Origin: Alisma plantago-aquatica
Taxonomy: Eukaryota; Streptophyta; Magnoliopsida; Alismatales; Alismataceae
Length of the DNA stretch: 64,000 nt
Assembly: GCA_963693085.1 (NCBI GenBank)
Contig: OY856413.1
Coordinates: 545,824,879-545,888,878, forward strand
Direction: 5' to 3'
A program made the position numbers and the translations under genes. Within the stretch, counting starts at the first letter, position 1; each line of letters begins with the position of its first letter. Below are positions 26,407-38,352 of the stretch, one piece after another. The notes beneath the pieces are model-generated. The model ran no database searches. It was given only the letters and a program-made list of their open reading frames with translations, and was not told the DNA's origin.

Positions 26407-29400
26407 CTAAAATTGTGATCTTTTATCAATTAACAATCCTTCATTGTGATCTCCGCGCACATATAAGTCATCATTAGCTTCAATATTTTGTGGAGTTGGC
26501 AACCCAACTGAGAATGGACTGGAGTCATCATACTTATCATAGTACTCTTCTTCATCTATAGGATCTTCAATGAACTGTCTTTTACCATGAAGAACAACCT
26601 ACCATTTATCATTTGCAGGATCATTGATATAGAATATTTGTTTTTCCTGTGATGCCAATATGAATGGTTCACCCTTCTCGCCAATCTTTTCAAAGTTCAC
26701 CAAAGTGAAACCCAATTCATCCACTATAACTCCTTTGGTGTTATCAACCCAATTACATTTAAAGAGCGGAATTTTGAAATCTATGTAGTCAAACTCCCAA
26801 ATGTCTTCAATGACACCGTAATATGACATTTTAGCTTCACGTGGACTCTTATCATTTGCACTTGCAAAGTACATAGTCGACGCTTGAAGAGTGACCCCAC
26901 TATTTTGGACGACAGTCTTATCATCTTGGTGCTTTGTGTAATATGTGAATCCATTAATGTCAAACCCTTCATAAGACATAACATTCGGTTTTGGTTTAAA
27001 GGCGAGGCATTTGATAGTTTATGTAATATAATTTGGTGTTTGAGATAGTTGATGTAAGACTTTATCTTCAAACCACTTAGTAAAAGTCTTATTATGCTCT
27101 CTAGCAAGCCACATTGAACTTGCTCGAGGATGTTGTCTCTTTATGAAATTGGTATGTTCCTCGATATAAACACTCACTTCGTCCATATTGTGTAAAATAT
27201 ACAAGTGAGCTTGTTCCAACTGCTCACGGCTGATTACTTTCACCCGTGATCCCAAAATTCCTTTGCCCTCCTCAATATTCTTGTCATTATCAGGAGTGTC
27301 ATTACCACTGAGAAAGTCATTGCAAAAATCCATAACCTCTCTCGCCACATAACCTTCAATAATACTCCCTTCAGGCCGATAACGGTTTCGAACATCACCT
27401 TTAAAAATGCTCATGTATCGTTCAAAGGGATACATCCAATGCAAGAAAACTGGTCCCAACATTTTCACTTCCCTAGTCAAGTGGACAACAAGATGTACCA
27501 TGATATCAAAGAATGAAGGAGGGAAATACATCTCAAGCTAACATAGGGTAACAACCACTTCTCTTTCAAATTATCGAGAGTATCAGGGTCAATAACTTTG
27601 CTGCATAGACTGTTGAAAAAGAAACAAAGTCTGGTAATTGCAAACCTTACATGCTTCGGCAATATAGATCGAATTGCCACGGGCAATATTTGTTGCATTA
27701 GAGTGTGACAATCATGAGATTTAAGACCTATAAACTTCAGATCTTTCATTGATACCAATCTACGGATGTTGGATGAGTAACCATGTGGCACCTTAACATT
27801 TACCAAGCATTCACAAAAAGTTTTCTTCTCCTTTCTAGACAACGTGTAACAAGCGGGAGGTAAGTATGTTCTTTTATTACCCATTTCACGTAATTCTGTT
27901 AATTCTGACCTTATTCCCATTTCACGTAGGTCCAGTCTAGATTTTATCCCATCTTTAGTCTTACCTGGTATATTTAACAGAGTACCAATGATGCTATCAC
28001 AGACATTTTTCTCAACGTGCATTACATCGATACAATGCCTGACTGTCAAAGAACTCCAATAAGGAAGATCCCAAAATATTGACTTCTTCTTGAATGAAGA
28101 ATTGTCACTCCGTGTGGCCATACTACATTGTGATTTCTTACCAAATTCATTGACAATGTCTTTTACTCTTGCATAAACAACATCCCCTGGTATAGGTTTA
28201 GGTGCACTCCGTTCATCATTCCATCCATTGAATGCTTTGCGCTTCCTACGATACGGATGGAATATTGAAAGAAACCTTCGATGACCAAGATATACAGTCT
28301 TGCCGCCATGTTTTAGTCTTATTGAATCAGTGTTTTCTTCACATATAGGACACGCTTTAGCTCCTTTGACACTATATCCAGACAAATTCCCATATGCTGG
28401 AAAGTCATTAACAGTGCAAAACAACATAGCGTGCAAACGAAATGTCTCTCTTGCTGAAGCATCATAGGTCATCACACCTTCAGCCCAAAGTTTCTTTAAG
28501 TCATCAATCAAAGGTTCAAGATAAACATCGATATCATTTCCGGGTTGTTTAGGGCCCGATATCAACAACGACAACATAACGTACTTATTTTTCATACACA
28601 TCTAGGGAGGAAGATTGTATATAACAAGCATGACTGGCCAAGTGCTATGTTGGTTGCTCAATGTCCCATACGGATCCATCCCATCTGTACAAAGCCCAAG
28701 TCTTAGATTCCTATCTTCTTCACCAAATTTGGGGTACAATAGATCAATCTTCTTCCACTGTGGGGAATCATACGCATGTCGTAGGATCCCATCATTATTT
28801 TTCTTAACATCTGCATGCCACCTCAAATTCTTCGCATCTTTCGGATTTGCAAACAAGCGTTGAAACCGTGATATTATAGGTAGATACCACAACACCTAGG
28901 CAGGAGAACCAGTTTTGGACTCCCCCGAAGTCGTCAATTTATACCTTGACGCACCACATTTTGGACAATCTTTCAAATCTACATAGTCCTTTTGAAATAA
29001 TACACAATCATTCGGGCATGCGTGTATCTTCTTGGCCTCCATTCCCATTGGGCACAACATTTTCTTTACCTGGTATGTTGAGATTGGCAGCTCGTTTCCT
29101 TCAGGAAGCATTTCTTTCAACAAAGTCAACAATGAAGTGAAGCTTTTGTCGCTCCATCTATTGTTAGCTTTCAACTTATACAATCTCAACACAGCGTTAA
29201 GCTTTGTAAACTTAGCACATCCTGTGTATAACGGTATCTCAGCATCATGCACAATGTTTCTAAAGATAGGAGGTGGATCGGTGTGCTCTACCCTATAACT
29301 ATCCAGCATCGCATCAACGATGTCTGCTGGAACTGGTTCGTTCACATTTACGTCATCGGAGGCAATTTCTTCTTCCACCCAAGCACTGCTATCGACATCT

Positions 29401-29654
29401 ACTGGTTTCGATTTTGAAATCTCTCCATGCCAGTGCCATTCTGTATAGCCTTGTACAATCCTGTTGCACATGACATGACTTTTGATTTCCTCACCAGTGT
29501 TGACTTTCAAGTTGTTACCGCAATGCCTACATGAACAGTAGAACCTATCTGTAGGTTTTTTCCTATGTTCCTCGGCAAATCTAATAAACTGATCAAGACC
29601 AGATATAAACTCTGGGGTGCAACGATTACGAATGGACATCCATGATCTATCCAT
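26407..29654 (-). pseudogene. TNP2-type CACTA transposase, single long frame with five premature stops and one frameshift
   Basis: The start is MDRSWM, standard for this family. Domains in order: Transpos_assoc (first ~80 residues, FYCSCRHCGNN), a zinc-type segment CPKCGASRY, then Transposase_21 with GLCTDGMDPYG (probable first catalytic Asp), LLISGPKQPGNDIDVYL, ACPICEENT and HCIDVMHVEKNVCDSIIGTL. A DUF4218-like part follows (YFPPSFFDIMVHLVVHL, WMYPFERYM, NRYRPEGSI), then a DUF4216-like part (YEGFDINGFTYYT, NSGVTLQA, SYYGVIEDIWEFDY, FKCNWVDN). Stops are at 28896-28898, 28602-28604, 27538-27540, 27019-27021 and 26599-26601. A 1-nt deletion lies near 27559-27563. Apart from these the frame is continuous, about 1,080 codons, the usual size. 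The true stop is 26407-26409. It cannot make full-length transposase as it stands. Confidence 0.93.
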
Positions 29655-29750
29655 TCTATGATCAGAGAAAACAAGTATATATTAGGAAACAAGTATATAT
29701 TAGGAAAAGATTAGGGTATACACTTACATCCTAAGTGTATAATGTGATGT

Positions 29751-31870
29751 CATTCTTATATATAATAAATGTGTACCACCTATCCCATCCTTGAACACCT
29801 AATCTCACTAGTAAGTGTATAATGTGTATTGGGTTTTCAAGAAAATTTCGGTAGCATTTCCCCGCTATTCTCTAAGTACATATGTACTTAGAGAACAAAC
29901 GGGGAAATGCTGCCGAAATTTTCTCGAAAACCCAATACACATTATACACTTACATCCTAAGTGAGATTAGGTGTTCAAGAACAGTCCCAAACCGGGGACT
30001 ATCCAAGATTTACTCCTAATGAGTCAATCTAGGACGGGTTTCTAGGCCAACAAACACAATAATAGATATGTACAATGAAGTCAGACTTCATACAAACAAT
30101 ATATAATTTAGTGATTGTTCATTCTAATTTATACCAATGTACAAGTAATATAAAGAGCAATGATTGTTCACTTTCTAGGCCAACAAACACATTTGATGTC
30201 ATTCTTATATATAATAAATGTGTACCACCTATCCCATCCTTGAACACGTAATCTCACTAGTAAGTGTATAATGTGTATTGGGTTTTCAAGAAAATTTCGG
30301 CAGCATTTCCCCATTGTTCTCTAAGTACATATGTACTTAGAGAACAAACAGGGAAATGCTACCGAAATTTTCTCAAAAACCCAATACACATTATACACTT
30401 ACATCCTAAGTGAGATTAGGTGTTCAAGAACAGTCCCAAACCGGGGACTATCCAAGATTTACTCCTAATGAGTCAATCTTAGACGGGTTTCTAGGCCAAC
30501 AAACACAATAATAGATATGTACAATGAAGCCGGACTTCATACAAACAGTATATAATTTAGTGATTGTTCATTCTAATTTATACCAATGTACAAGTAATAT
30601 AAAGAACAATGATTGTTCACTTTCTAGGCCAACAAACACATGTGATGTCATTCTTATATATAATAAATGTGTACCACCTATCCCATCCTTGAACACCTAA
30701 TCTCACTATTAAGTGTATAATGTGTATTGGGTTTTCGAGAAAATTTCGGCAGCATTTCCCCGTTGTTCTCTAAGTACATATGTACTTAGAGAACAAACGA
30801 GGAAATGCTACCGAAATTTTCTCGAAAACCCAATACACATTATACACTTACATCCTAAGTGAGATTAGGTGTTCAAGAACAGTCCCAAACCGGGGACTAT
30901 CCAAGATTTACTCCTAATGAGTCAATCTTGGACGGGTTTCTAGGCCAACAAACACAATAATAGATATGTACAATGAAGCCGGACTTCATACAAACAGTAT
31001 ATAATTTAGTGATTGTTCATTCTAATTTATACCAATGTACAAGTAATATAAAGAACAATGATTGTTCAGTTTCTAGGCCAACAAACACATGTGATGACAT
31101 TCTTATATATAATAAATGTGTACCACCTATCCCATCCTTGAACACGTAATCTCACTAGTAAGTGTATAATGTGTATTGGGTTTTCAAGAAAATTTCGGCA
31201 GCATTTCCCCACTGTTCTCTAAGTACATATGTACTTAGAGAACAAACGCGGAAATACTACTGAAATTTTCTCGAAAACCCAATACACATTATACACTTAC
31301 ATCCTAAGTGAGATTAGGTGTTCAAGAACAGTCCCAAACCGGGGACTATCCAAGATTTACTCCTAATGAGTCAATCTTAGACGGGTTTCTAGGCCAACAA
31401 ACACAATAATAGATATGTACAATGAAGTCGGACTTCATACAAACAGTATATAATTTAGTGATTGTTCATTCTAATTTATACCAATGTACAAGTAATATAA
31501 AGAACAATGATTGTTCACTTTCTAGGCCAACAAACACATGTGATGTCATTCTTATATATAATAAATGTGTACCACCTATCCCATCCTTGTACACCTAATC
31601 TCACTAGTAAGTGTATAATGTGTATTGGGTTTTTAAGAAAATTTTGGCAGCATTTCCCCACTGTTCTCTAAGTACATATGTACTTAGAGGACAAACGGGG
31701 AAATGCTACCGAAATTTTCTTGAAAACCCAATACACATTATACACTTACATCCTAAGTGAGATTAGGTGTTCAAGAACAGTCCCAACCCGGGGACTATCC
31801 AAGATTTACTCCTAATGAGTCAATCTTGGACGGGTTTCTAGGCCAACAAACACAATAATAGATATGTACA
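29751..31870. repeat. 449-bp tandem repeat (4.7 units), each with a ~190-nt hairpin
   Basis: Units start at 29751, 30200, 30649, 31098 and 31547, all exactly 449 bp apart. The last unit is partial. Each holds a long near-perfect inverted repeat (29790-29979 in unit 1), centred on TAAGTACATATGTACTTA. The arms run from CTTGAACACCTAATCTCACT to its complement. The array lies directly upstream of the TNP2 start codon (29654), where the transposon promoter and leader should be. Confidence 0.95.
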
Positions 31871-31985
31871 TGTTAGGGTTTCATCACAATTGATGTTAGG
31901 GTTTAATCAAATCAAATTAGGATGCTAGAATGGATTTAAATCAAATTAGGGTTTAAATCAAATCAAACACAGCCGTGGTTGTGTT

Positions 31986-32063
31986 GGCCTACCATGGCCG
32001 TGCTGGGCAACACGACCGTGCTGTCCAGAATGGCCGTGCTGCCCAGCACGGCCGTGGTAGGCC
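31986..32063. repeat. GC-rich inverted repeat with GGCCGTG motifs
   Basis: Arms of 23 bp (31986-32008 and 32041-32063, from GGCCTACCATGGCCGTG) pair with one mismatch. Further ACGACCGTG/ATGGCCGTG copies lie in the loop. Similar motifs occur near the CACTA left end (22378-22412, 22458-22490) and in the family C LTR (439-475). Confidence 0.7.
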
Positions 32064-32129
32064 ATTCTTCTCAGTTCTCAGTGAAAGAAGTGGTGAAACA
32101 TAGATTTTGATGCAATATTAGGCAAGCAA

Positions 32130-32600
32130 CAACAACTGACCTCCCAGCAGTGGTGGCGGTGACCGGCGAGCTCCAGGCGGCAGGGCAGGCAGGTGCAGTG
32201 GTGGTCGGCGAGCTCCAGGCGGTAGGGAAGACAGACCAAGGAGCAGCGGCGTCGGCGGCAAGGAGCAGCGGCGTCGGTGGGCGGCGGCAAGGAGGAAGGC
32301 GGCGCGGCGGTGAGCTCCAGGCGGCAGGGAAGGCAGACCAAGGAGCAGCAGTGGCTGCGGAGAAGGGGGTGCGGTGGAGAAGGGGGTGTGGAGAAGGGGA
32401 AGAAGGCAGCAACAGTGGCGGCGGAGAAGGGGGTACGGCGGCGGTGTGGCGGCACTGTCGTGGAGGAAGAAGGAGCTTTTGTGGAGGAGAAATCGGCGGC
32501 GTGGTCGGGCGACAGCAGAGAAGAAAAGGGAAATCGGCTCGCAATGAAACAGAAGAAAGGGGAAGAGTCGGGCGATCGCGGGATATTAAGTTCCAAAATA
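32130..32600. other. GC-rich, purine-biased block inside CACTA
   Basis: The block is rich in GGCGGC/GGAGAAGG, unlike the AT-rich surroundings. The segment GGCGAGCTCCAGGCGG is repeated three times (near 32165, 32207 and 32308), followed by GGCAGACCAAGGAGCAGC variants. Long open frames exist on both strands, as expected from base composition. No domain is recognised. It could be a captured host fragment or a transposon leader. Confidence 0.5.
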
Positions 32601-33043
32601 GCGTCGGTTGTTTCAAACAACCGACGCCTAAACCTCTTTAGCGTCGGTTGTTTGAACCAACCGACGTCCAATTGGACGATATTTTTCACGAAATTGTTTG
32701 GCGGGAACCACATTCAGCGTCAGTTATAAAAGGTTAACCGACGCTGAAAGTGACACTTTTCGCGCAAATTTTCATCGTGCATAGGCGTCGGTTTTTATCT
32801 ACATAACCGATGCTGAAAGTGACACTATTTGTTTTGCTCGAAAATTGGATTTCACGGGCGACTTTAGGCGTCGGTTTGTTATTAACAACTAACGATGTAT
32901 TCAAAGCGGTACTCGTGTCTGGCTGGTCTTTGAATATAGATGTCGGTTTGCCTAAATAACCGACGTCTAATAGTTTAGGCGTCGGTTTTCCTAATGAACT
33001 GACGCCCAGAAAAGCGACACTGAATGTTGTTTCTGTAGTAGTG
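32600..33043. repeat. CACTA right terminal and subterminal repeat region
   Basis: Several GGCGTCGGTT / AACCGACGCC-type motif pairs (for example near 32602, 32640, 32717, 32784, 32866 and 32980) precede the right inverted repeat, mirroring the left end. Confidence 0.85.
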
Positions 33044-35207
33044 TGTCATGTTCATTAAATTACTGGAACCAATCATTTTTAACTCACTTTACTTCTTTTT
33101 TCATTGATATCCATCAAAGTCTAGTTTTAGTATGTTTCATTCAATTTTTCTTAACTCTTAAGCCACATGTAATTAAAACAAAGGATTAAAGACTTCATCA
33201 TAATGACTTCATTAGTTTCATCTTTAACTTGCCATCACCATCAATACATTTTTTCTTCATATCATTTCTTATATTTAGAAAAATGTACCATGTCATTGAC
33301 TTCTAATGTCATTCCAATAATCAACAATGATCATTCTTTATTATACTTAAACAAATGCATTAGACTTAGATGATATTAGTAAGACTCATCATATTCAATT
33401 GAAGTATTAATACCTTCAACTTCAACATTTGATCACATTTACAACATCATATACAAGTTCTAACTTTATCACTCATAATCGTCTTAATAATAAACTTTTA
33501 GGGTTTTCAAGAAGTCATTCCTTAGTTCAACATATCATAATAATCATAGCATTCAGTAATCCAATCATGACTCAAGGGTTCATTAGGGTTATTCAAAAAC
33601 ATGGAAACCCTAGTTTCCATTTTCACACATTTCATTCATCAATCATAAGTATACATTGATTAATTGACTCATTTCATTCACTTCCTCAACACAAATCCTA
33701 ATAAGGATATGTGGTCATTCAATTCCATTAACATTCAAAAATACACTTGTATCATACAATCTAGTACAATTCAAATATGATTTTACACATGTTAATTCAA
33801 TTCCAAGCATATCGGCCATTGGGCTGATTTTTAGGCAAAATTCACATGAAATAGCATAGTCATCTACCCATTAAAAAACCCATGGATCCTCAATCAATAT
33901 ATCAAGAACTAATCAAGTTCCAATCAATGATAAATAATCAAAATCAGTAGAATTAGATCCCAAAATCTTTCCCAAACTAAATCCAATCACAAACATGTCC
34001 AAAAAAGGTTTCTGATTGTTTTAACCAGATAGAATTAGGCTTTCAACATCAATACAAAGCTTAAGAGGGAGAAAAACACTCACCTCAGGTGCCAAGAACC
34101 TTAATTTCATAGGTCAACCTCTCAATATTTGGAAACCCAATCAAACTCTCGCAAAAGAATCCAATTCTTTCTCCTCTCAACTCGGAAACCCTAGAAATTA
34201 GGATTAGAAGAGATAGAGTGAGAAAAGGGGGAGATTTGATGTGATTTCATATCAAATCAGGGGAGGGACAAAATATTGACATGTGAGATAAGATTCACCA
34301 TGAAATGCTATGCAAAGATGCTAAACTTATTTGATTTCATCATATCTTGGATAGAGAAACCCTAGGTCAACATCTCCACCACTTTCTCTTCTCAAAACCC
34401 TAGCTCTACTCTCTCTCTAGAATTTTTTTTCTTTGAAAGGAAGGATGAGTTATGGGAGCTCCTTGATATATATAAATCGAGGTGCTTAGAACATTTGCAA
34501 ACAAGCCCCTCAATGTATTTTTATTTTGCTAAGACTGGTTGGTCGGCTGAGTTATAAACTAAACCGAAACCACACGTTTTAGAACTCAAACCTCATCCAA
34601 AAATTATGAAACTTTAAAACAATGTCTGAAATTGAGTTTTTAATATACAATACAAATTTTAAATCATTTGGAATTACCAATGAATAAATAAAAACCAAAT
34701 ACATTAGTTCTATATTTCAGTCAGCAGCATGGTCGGTCGAGTTTGTCCTTCACAGAACTTGACCGACACCCCTCTCTGTAGAGATCAAAATTCATCCAAA
34801 AATTACACCAATTTAATATGGTGTCTATAATTCAGTTTACAACTACAGTTAAAATTTGAGACCAATATGATATACAAATAAAAAGATAAAATTCAATTTC
34901 CACATGGGTATATCAATCTGAAAATATGATCAGTTGAGTTTAAAACTTGACCGACAAACATGTCATAACATTCTTCAAAAATTCTGATATTTTTCAATGT
35001 TGTTAAAATTTTATATATTCAAAACATATCCAAATTTTATTTAAATCAGTTTTACACATAAAATACTAAAAATTATTTAGTGAGACGTTATACTTATCAA
35101 ATTTTATATGCATATGTCTTCAAAACCCTAATTTGGGCCGATTAGGGTTTCCAAACTTAACCCTAATTGTAACGACCTGGGCCCACTGCCCAAGGCTCGC
35201 ATGCCAG

Positions 35208-35290
35208 GATCAACTTCTCGATAGGTCACCCATCCCAGTACTACTCCAAGTTGAGCACGCTTAACTATGAAGTTCTTAGTGATGGGCTCC
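35208..35290 (-). repeat. 5S rRNA-like segment in Cassandra LTR 1
   Basis: The minus strand reads AGAACTTCATAGTTAAGCGTG, then GAGTAGTACTGGGATGGGTG and ACCTAT, matching the 3' two-thirds of plant 5S rRNA, including the pol III internal control region. Confidence 0.85.
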
Positions 35291-35750
35291 CAGAAAAGGA
35301 GGTGCACCTTGGTGATATGGGTAGTCCAATCATTCCTTTTAAGATCATGTTATCCCAGGCCTCAAATCCTAGGATGTCACAATCTCCCCCACTTAGACTC
35401 TTGACGTCCTCGTCAAGGCTCAACTATATGGCCTCATAATCTGACCCCATTTCAGTGCAGACCACAATGGCCTATGGACACCCAACTCCCAATCATGGAA
35501 TACCAACTTAGGGGTGGCTACGTCAACCATGGAAAACCCTTTCCTACCTTCCTGGACAGCACGACTCAAGACTGGCATGCCACATGCCCATGTAGACCCC
35601 ACCTACTGGAGGGGTTATGGCTCTGAAACCATTTGTAATGACTTGGGCCCACTGCCCAAGGCTCTAGTAGAGTTTTAGGAATGATGACTGGCCCCACAGA
35701 CCACCACTAGCCTTAACTGCGCACTTTGTCCTCACTGAGGTGCATGCCAT

Positions 35751-35833
35751 GATCAACTTCCCGACAGGTCACCCATCCCAGTACTACTCCTAGCTGAGCA
35801 CGCTTAACTATGGAGTTCTTAGTGATGGGCTCC
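35751..35833 (-). repeat. 5S rRNA-like segment in Cassandra LTR 2
   Basis: This has the same 5S-like block (GTTAAGCGTGCTCAGC, GATGGGTGACCTGTCGGGAA), with small substitutions. Confidence 0.85.
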
Positions 35834-36294
35834 ACGAAAAGGAGGTGCACCTTGGTGATATGGGTAGTCCAATCATTCCTTTTAAGATCATGTTATCACA
35901 GGCCTCAAATCCTAGGATGTTACAATCTCCCTCACTTAGAATCTTAACGTCCTCGTCAAGGCTCAACTATATGGCCTCATAATCTGACCCCATTTCTGTG
36001 CAGACCCACAATGGCCCATGGACACCCAGCTCCCAATCACGGAATACCAGCGCAGGGTTGGCTACGTCAACCATGGACAACCCTTTCCTACCTGCCTGGA
36101 CTGCACGACTCAAGACTGGCATGCCACATGCCCATGTGGACCCCACCTATTGGAGGGGTTATGGTTCTGATACCATTTGTAACGACCCGGGCCCACTGCC
36201 CAAGGCTCTAGTAGAGTTTCAGGAATGACAACTGGCCCCACAGACCACCACTAGCCTTAACTGCGCACTTTGTCCTCACTGACGCGCATGCCAG

Positions 36295-36377
36295 GATCAA
36301 CTTCCCGATAGGTCACCCATCCCAGTACTACTCCAAGTTGAGCACGCTTAACTATGGAGTTCTTAGTGATGGGCTCC
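36295..36377 (-). repeat. 5S rRNA-like segment in Cassandra LTR 3
   Basis: The block includes GATGGGTGACCTATCGGGAA, the C-box equivalent of 5S rRNA. Confidence 0.85.
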
Positions 36378-36838
36378 TAGAAAAGGAGGTGCACCTTGGT
36401 GATATGGGTAGTCCAATCATTCCTTTTAAGATCATGTTATCCTAGGCCTCAAATCCTAGGATGTTACAATCTCCCCCACTTAGACTCTTGACGTCCTCAT
36501 CAAGGCTCAACTATATGGCCTCATAATCTGACCCCATTTCAGTGCAGACCCACAATGGCCCATGGACACCCAGCTCCCAATCACGGAATACCAACGCAGG
36601 GGTGGCTACGTCAACCATGGACAACCCTTTCCTACCTGGATGGATTGCACGGCTCAAGACTGGCATGCCACATTCCCATGTGAACCCCACCTATTGCAGG
36701 GTTTATGGCTCTGATACCATTTCTAACGACCTGGGCCCACTGCCCAAGGCTCTAGTAGAGTTTTAGGAATGATGATTGGTCCCAGAAACCAACACTAGCC
36801 TTAACTGCACACTTTGTCCTCACTGACGTGCATGCCAA

Positions 36839-36921
36839 CATCAACTTCCCGATAGGTCACCCATCCCAGTACTACTCCAAGCTGAGCATGCTTAACTATG
36901 GAGTTCTTAGTGATGGGCTCC
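36839..36921 (-). repeat. 5S rRNA-like segment in Cassandra LTR 4
   Basis: The 5S-like block is intact. The LTR that holds it is deleted just beyond, at about 36962. Confidence 0.85.
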
Positions 36922-37260
36922 CGGAAAAGGAGGTGCACCTTGGTGATATGGGTAGTCCAATCAGTGCAGACCAACAATGGCCCATGGACACCGAGCTCCC
37001 AATCACAGAATACCAGCACAGGGGTGGCTACGTCAACCATGGACAACCCTTTCCTACCTGCCTAGACCGCACGACTCAAGATTGGCATGCCACATCCCCA
37101 TGTAGACCCTACCTACTGGAGGGGTTATGGCTATGATACTATTTGTAACGACCTGAGCCCACTGCCCAAGGATCTAGTAGAGTTTCAGGAATGATGACTG
37201 GCCCCACACACCACCACTAGCCTTAACTACGCACTTTGTCCTCGTTGACGTGCATGCCAG

Positions 37261-37343
37261 GATCAATTTCTCGATAGGTCACCCATCCCACTACTACTCC
37301 AAGCTGAGCACGCTTAACTATGGAGTTCGTAGTGATGGGCTTC
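37261..37343 (-). repeat. 5S rRNA-like segment in Cassandra LTR 5
   Basis: The 5S-like block has a G-for-C type change in the GTAGTAGTGGG part. Confidence 0.85.
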
Positions 37344-37777
37344 CGGAAAAGGAGGTGCACCTTGGTGATATGGGTAGTCCAATCATTCCTTTTATGATCA
37401 TGTTATCCCAGGCCTCAAATCCTAGGATGTTACAATCTCCCCCACTTAGACTCTTGACGTCCTTGTCAAGGCTCAACTATATGGCCTCATAATCTGACCC
37501 CATTTTAGTGCAGATCCATAATGGCCCATGGACACCCTGCTTCCAATCACGGAATACCAGTGCAGGGGTGGCTACGTCAACCATGGACAACCCTTTCCTA
37601 CCTGCCTGGACTGCACGGCTCAAGACTGGCATGCCACATGCCCATGTGGACCCCACTACTGGAGGGGTTATGGCTCTGATACCATTTGTAACGACCTTGG
37701 CCCACTGCCCAAGGCTCTAGTAGAGAACCAACACTAGCCTTAACTGCGCACTTTGTCCTCACTGACGCGCATGCCAG

Positions 37778-37859
37778 GATCAACTTCCCGATAGTCACCC
37801 ATCCCAGTACTACTCCAACCTGAGCATGCTTAACTATGGAGTTCTTAGTGATGGGCTCC
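37778..37859 (-). repeat. 5S rRNA-like segment in Cassandra LTR 6
   Basis: The 5S-like block is one base shorter, in the GTGACTATCGGG part of the C-box equivalent. Confidence 0.85.
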
Positions 37860-38320
37860 CGGAAAAGGAGGAGCACCTTGGTGATATGGGTAGTCCAATC
37901 ATTCCTTTTAAGATCATGTTATCCCAGGCCTCAAATCCTAGGGTGTTACAATCTCCCCCACTTAGACTCTTGACATCCTCGTCAAGGCTCAACTATATGG
38001 CCTCATAATCTAACCCCATTTCAGTGTAGATCCATAATGGCCCATGGACACCCAGCTCCCAATCACAGAATATCAGTACAGGGGTGGCTACATCAACCAT
38101 GGACAACCCTTTCCTACCTGCCTGGACTGCACAGCTCAAGACTGGCATGACACATGCCCATGTGGACCCCACCTACTGGAGGGGTTATGGGTCTGATACC
38201 ATTTGTAACAACCTGGGCCCACTGCCCAAGGCTCTAGTAGAGTTTTAGGAATGACGAATAGCCCCATAGACCACCACTAGCCTTAACTATGCACTTTGTC
38301 CTCACTGACGTGCATGCCAG

Positions 38321-38352
38321 GATCAACTTCTTGACAGGTCACCCATCCCAAT
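38321..38352 (-). repeat. 5S rRNA-like segment in Cassandra LTR 7, interrupted by LARD-B
   Basis: The segment runs 38321-38352 and resumes at 45472-45527. LARD-B inserted inside the GTACTGGGATGGG part, splitting the internal control region. Confidence 0.85.

Larger units (their letters stand above)
22006..33043 (-). mobile_element. CACTA (En/Spm-type) DNA transposon, 11.0 kb
   Basis: The terminal inverted repeats are CACTACTACAGAAACA (22006) and its exact complement ending at 33043. The element is flanked by a 3-bp duplication TGT (22003-22005, 33044-33046). The homologous sequence in the left LARD-A LTR near 16490 reads CTCTCATGTCATG with a single TGT, proving the insertion. Both ends carry repeated GGCGTCGGTT / AACCGACGCC motifs, the expected subterminal binding repeats. 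Two genes on the minus strand encode a TNP2-type transposase and a Transposase_24/Ulp1 protein. Both have premature stops, so movement would need a partner element. Confidence 0.97.

Noticed and set aside
26407..29654. Stop-codon readthrough or recoding of the transposase
   Set aside because: Five stops of different types plus a frameshift, and nonsense codons in the neighbouring gene, fit simple decay better.
32071..32729. Open frames of 150-211 codons on both strands in the GC-rich CACTA block
   Set aside because: Low-complexity Pro/Ser/Ala or Gly/Arg translations in several overlapping frames, as expected from GC-rich repeats; no domain.
35251..38008. Repeated open frames of 60-100 codons in the Cassandra array
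   Set aside because: TRIMs do not encode proteins; the frames differ between units and carry no domain.
35168..38350. Possible genuine 5S rRNA genes or a 5S cluster
   Set aside because: The 5S-like blocks are truncated and sit inside LTRs with primer sites and purine tracts, which is the Cassandra structure.
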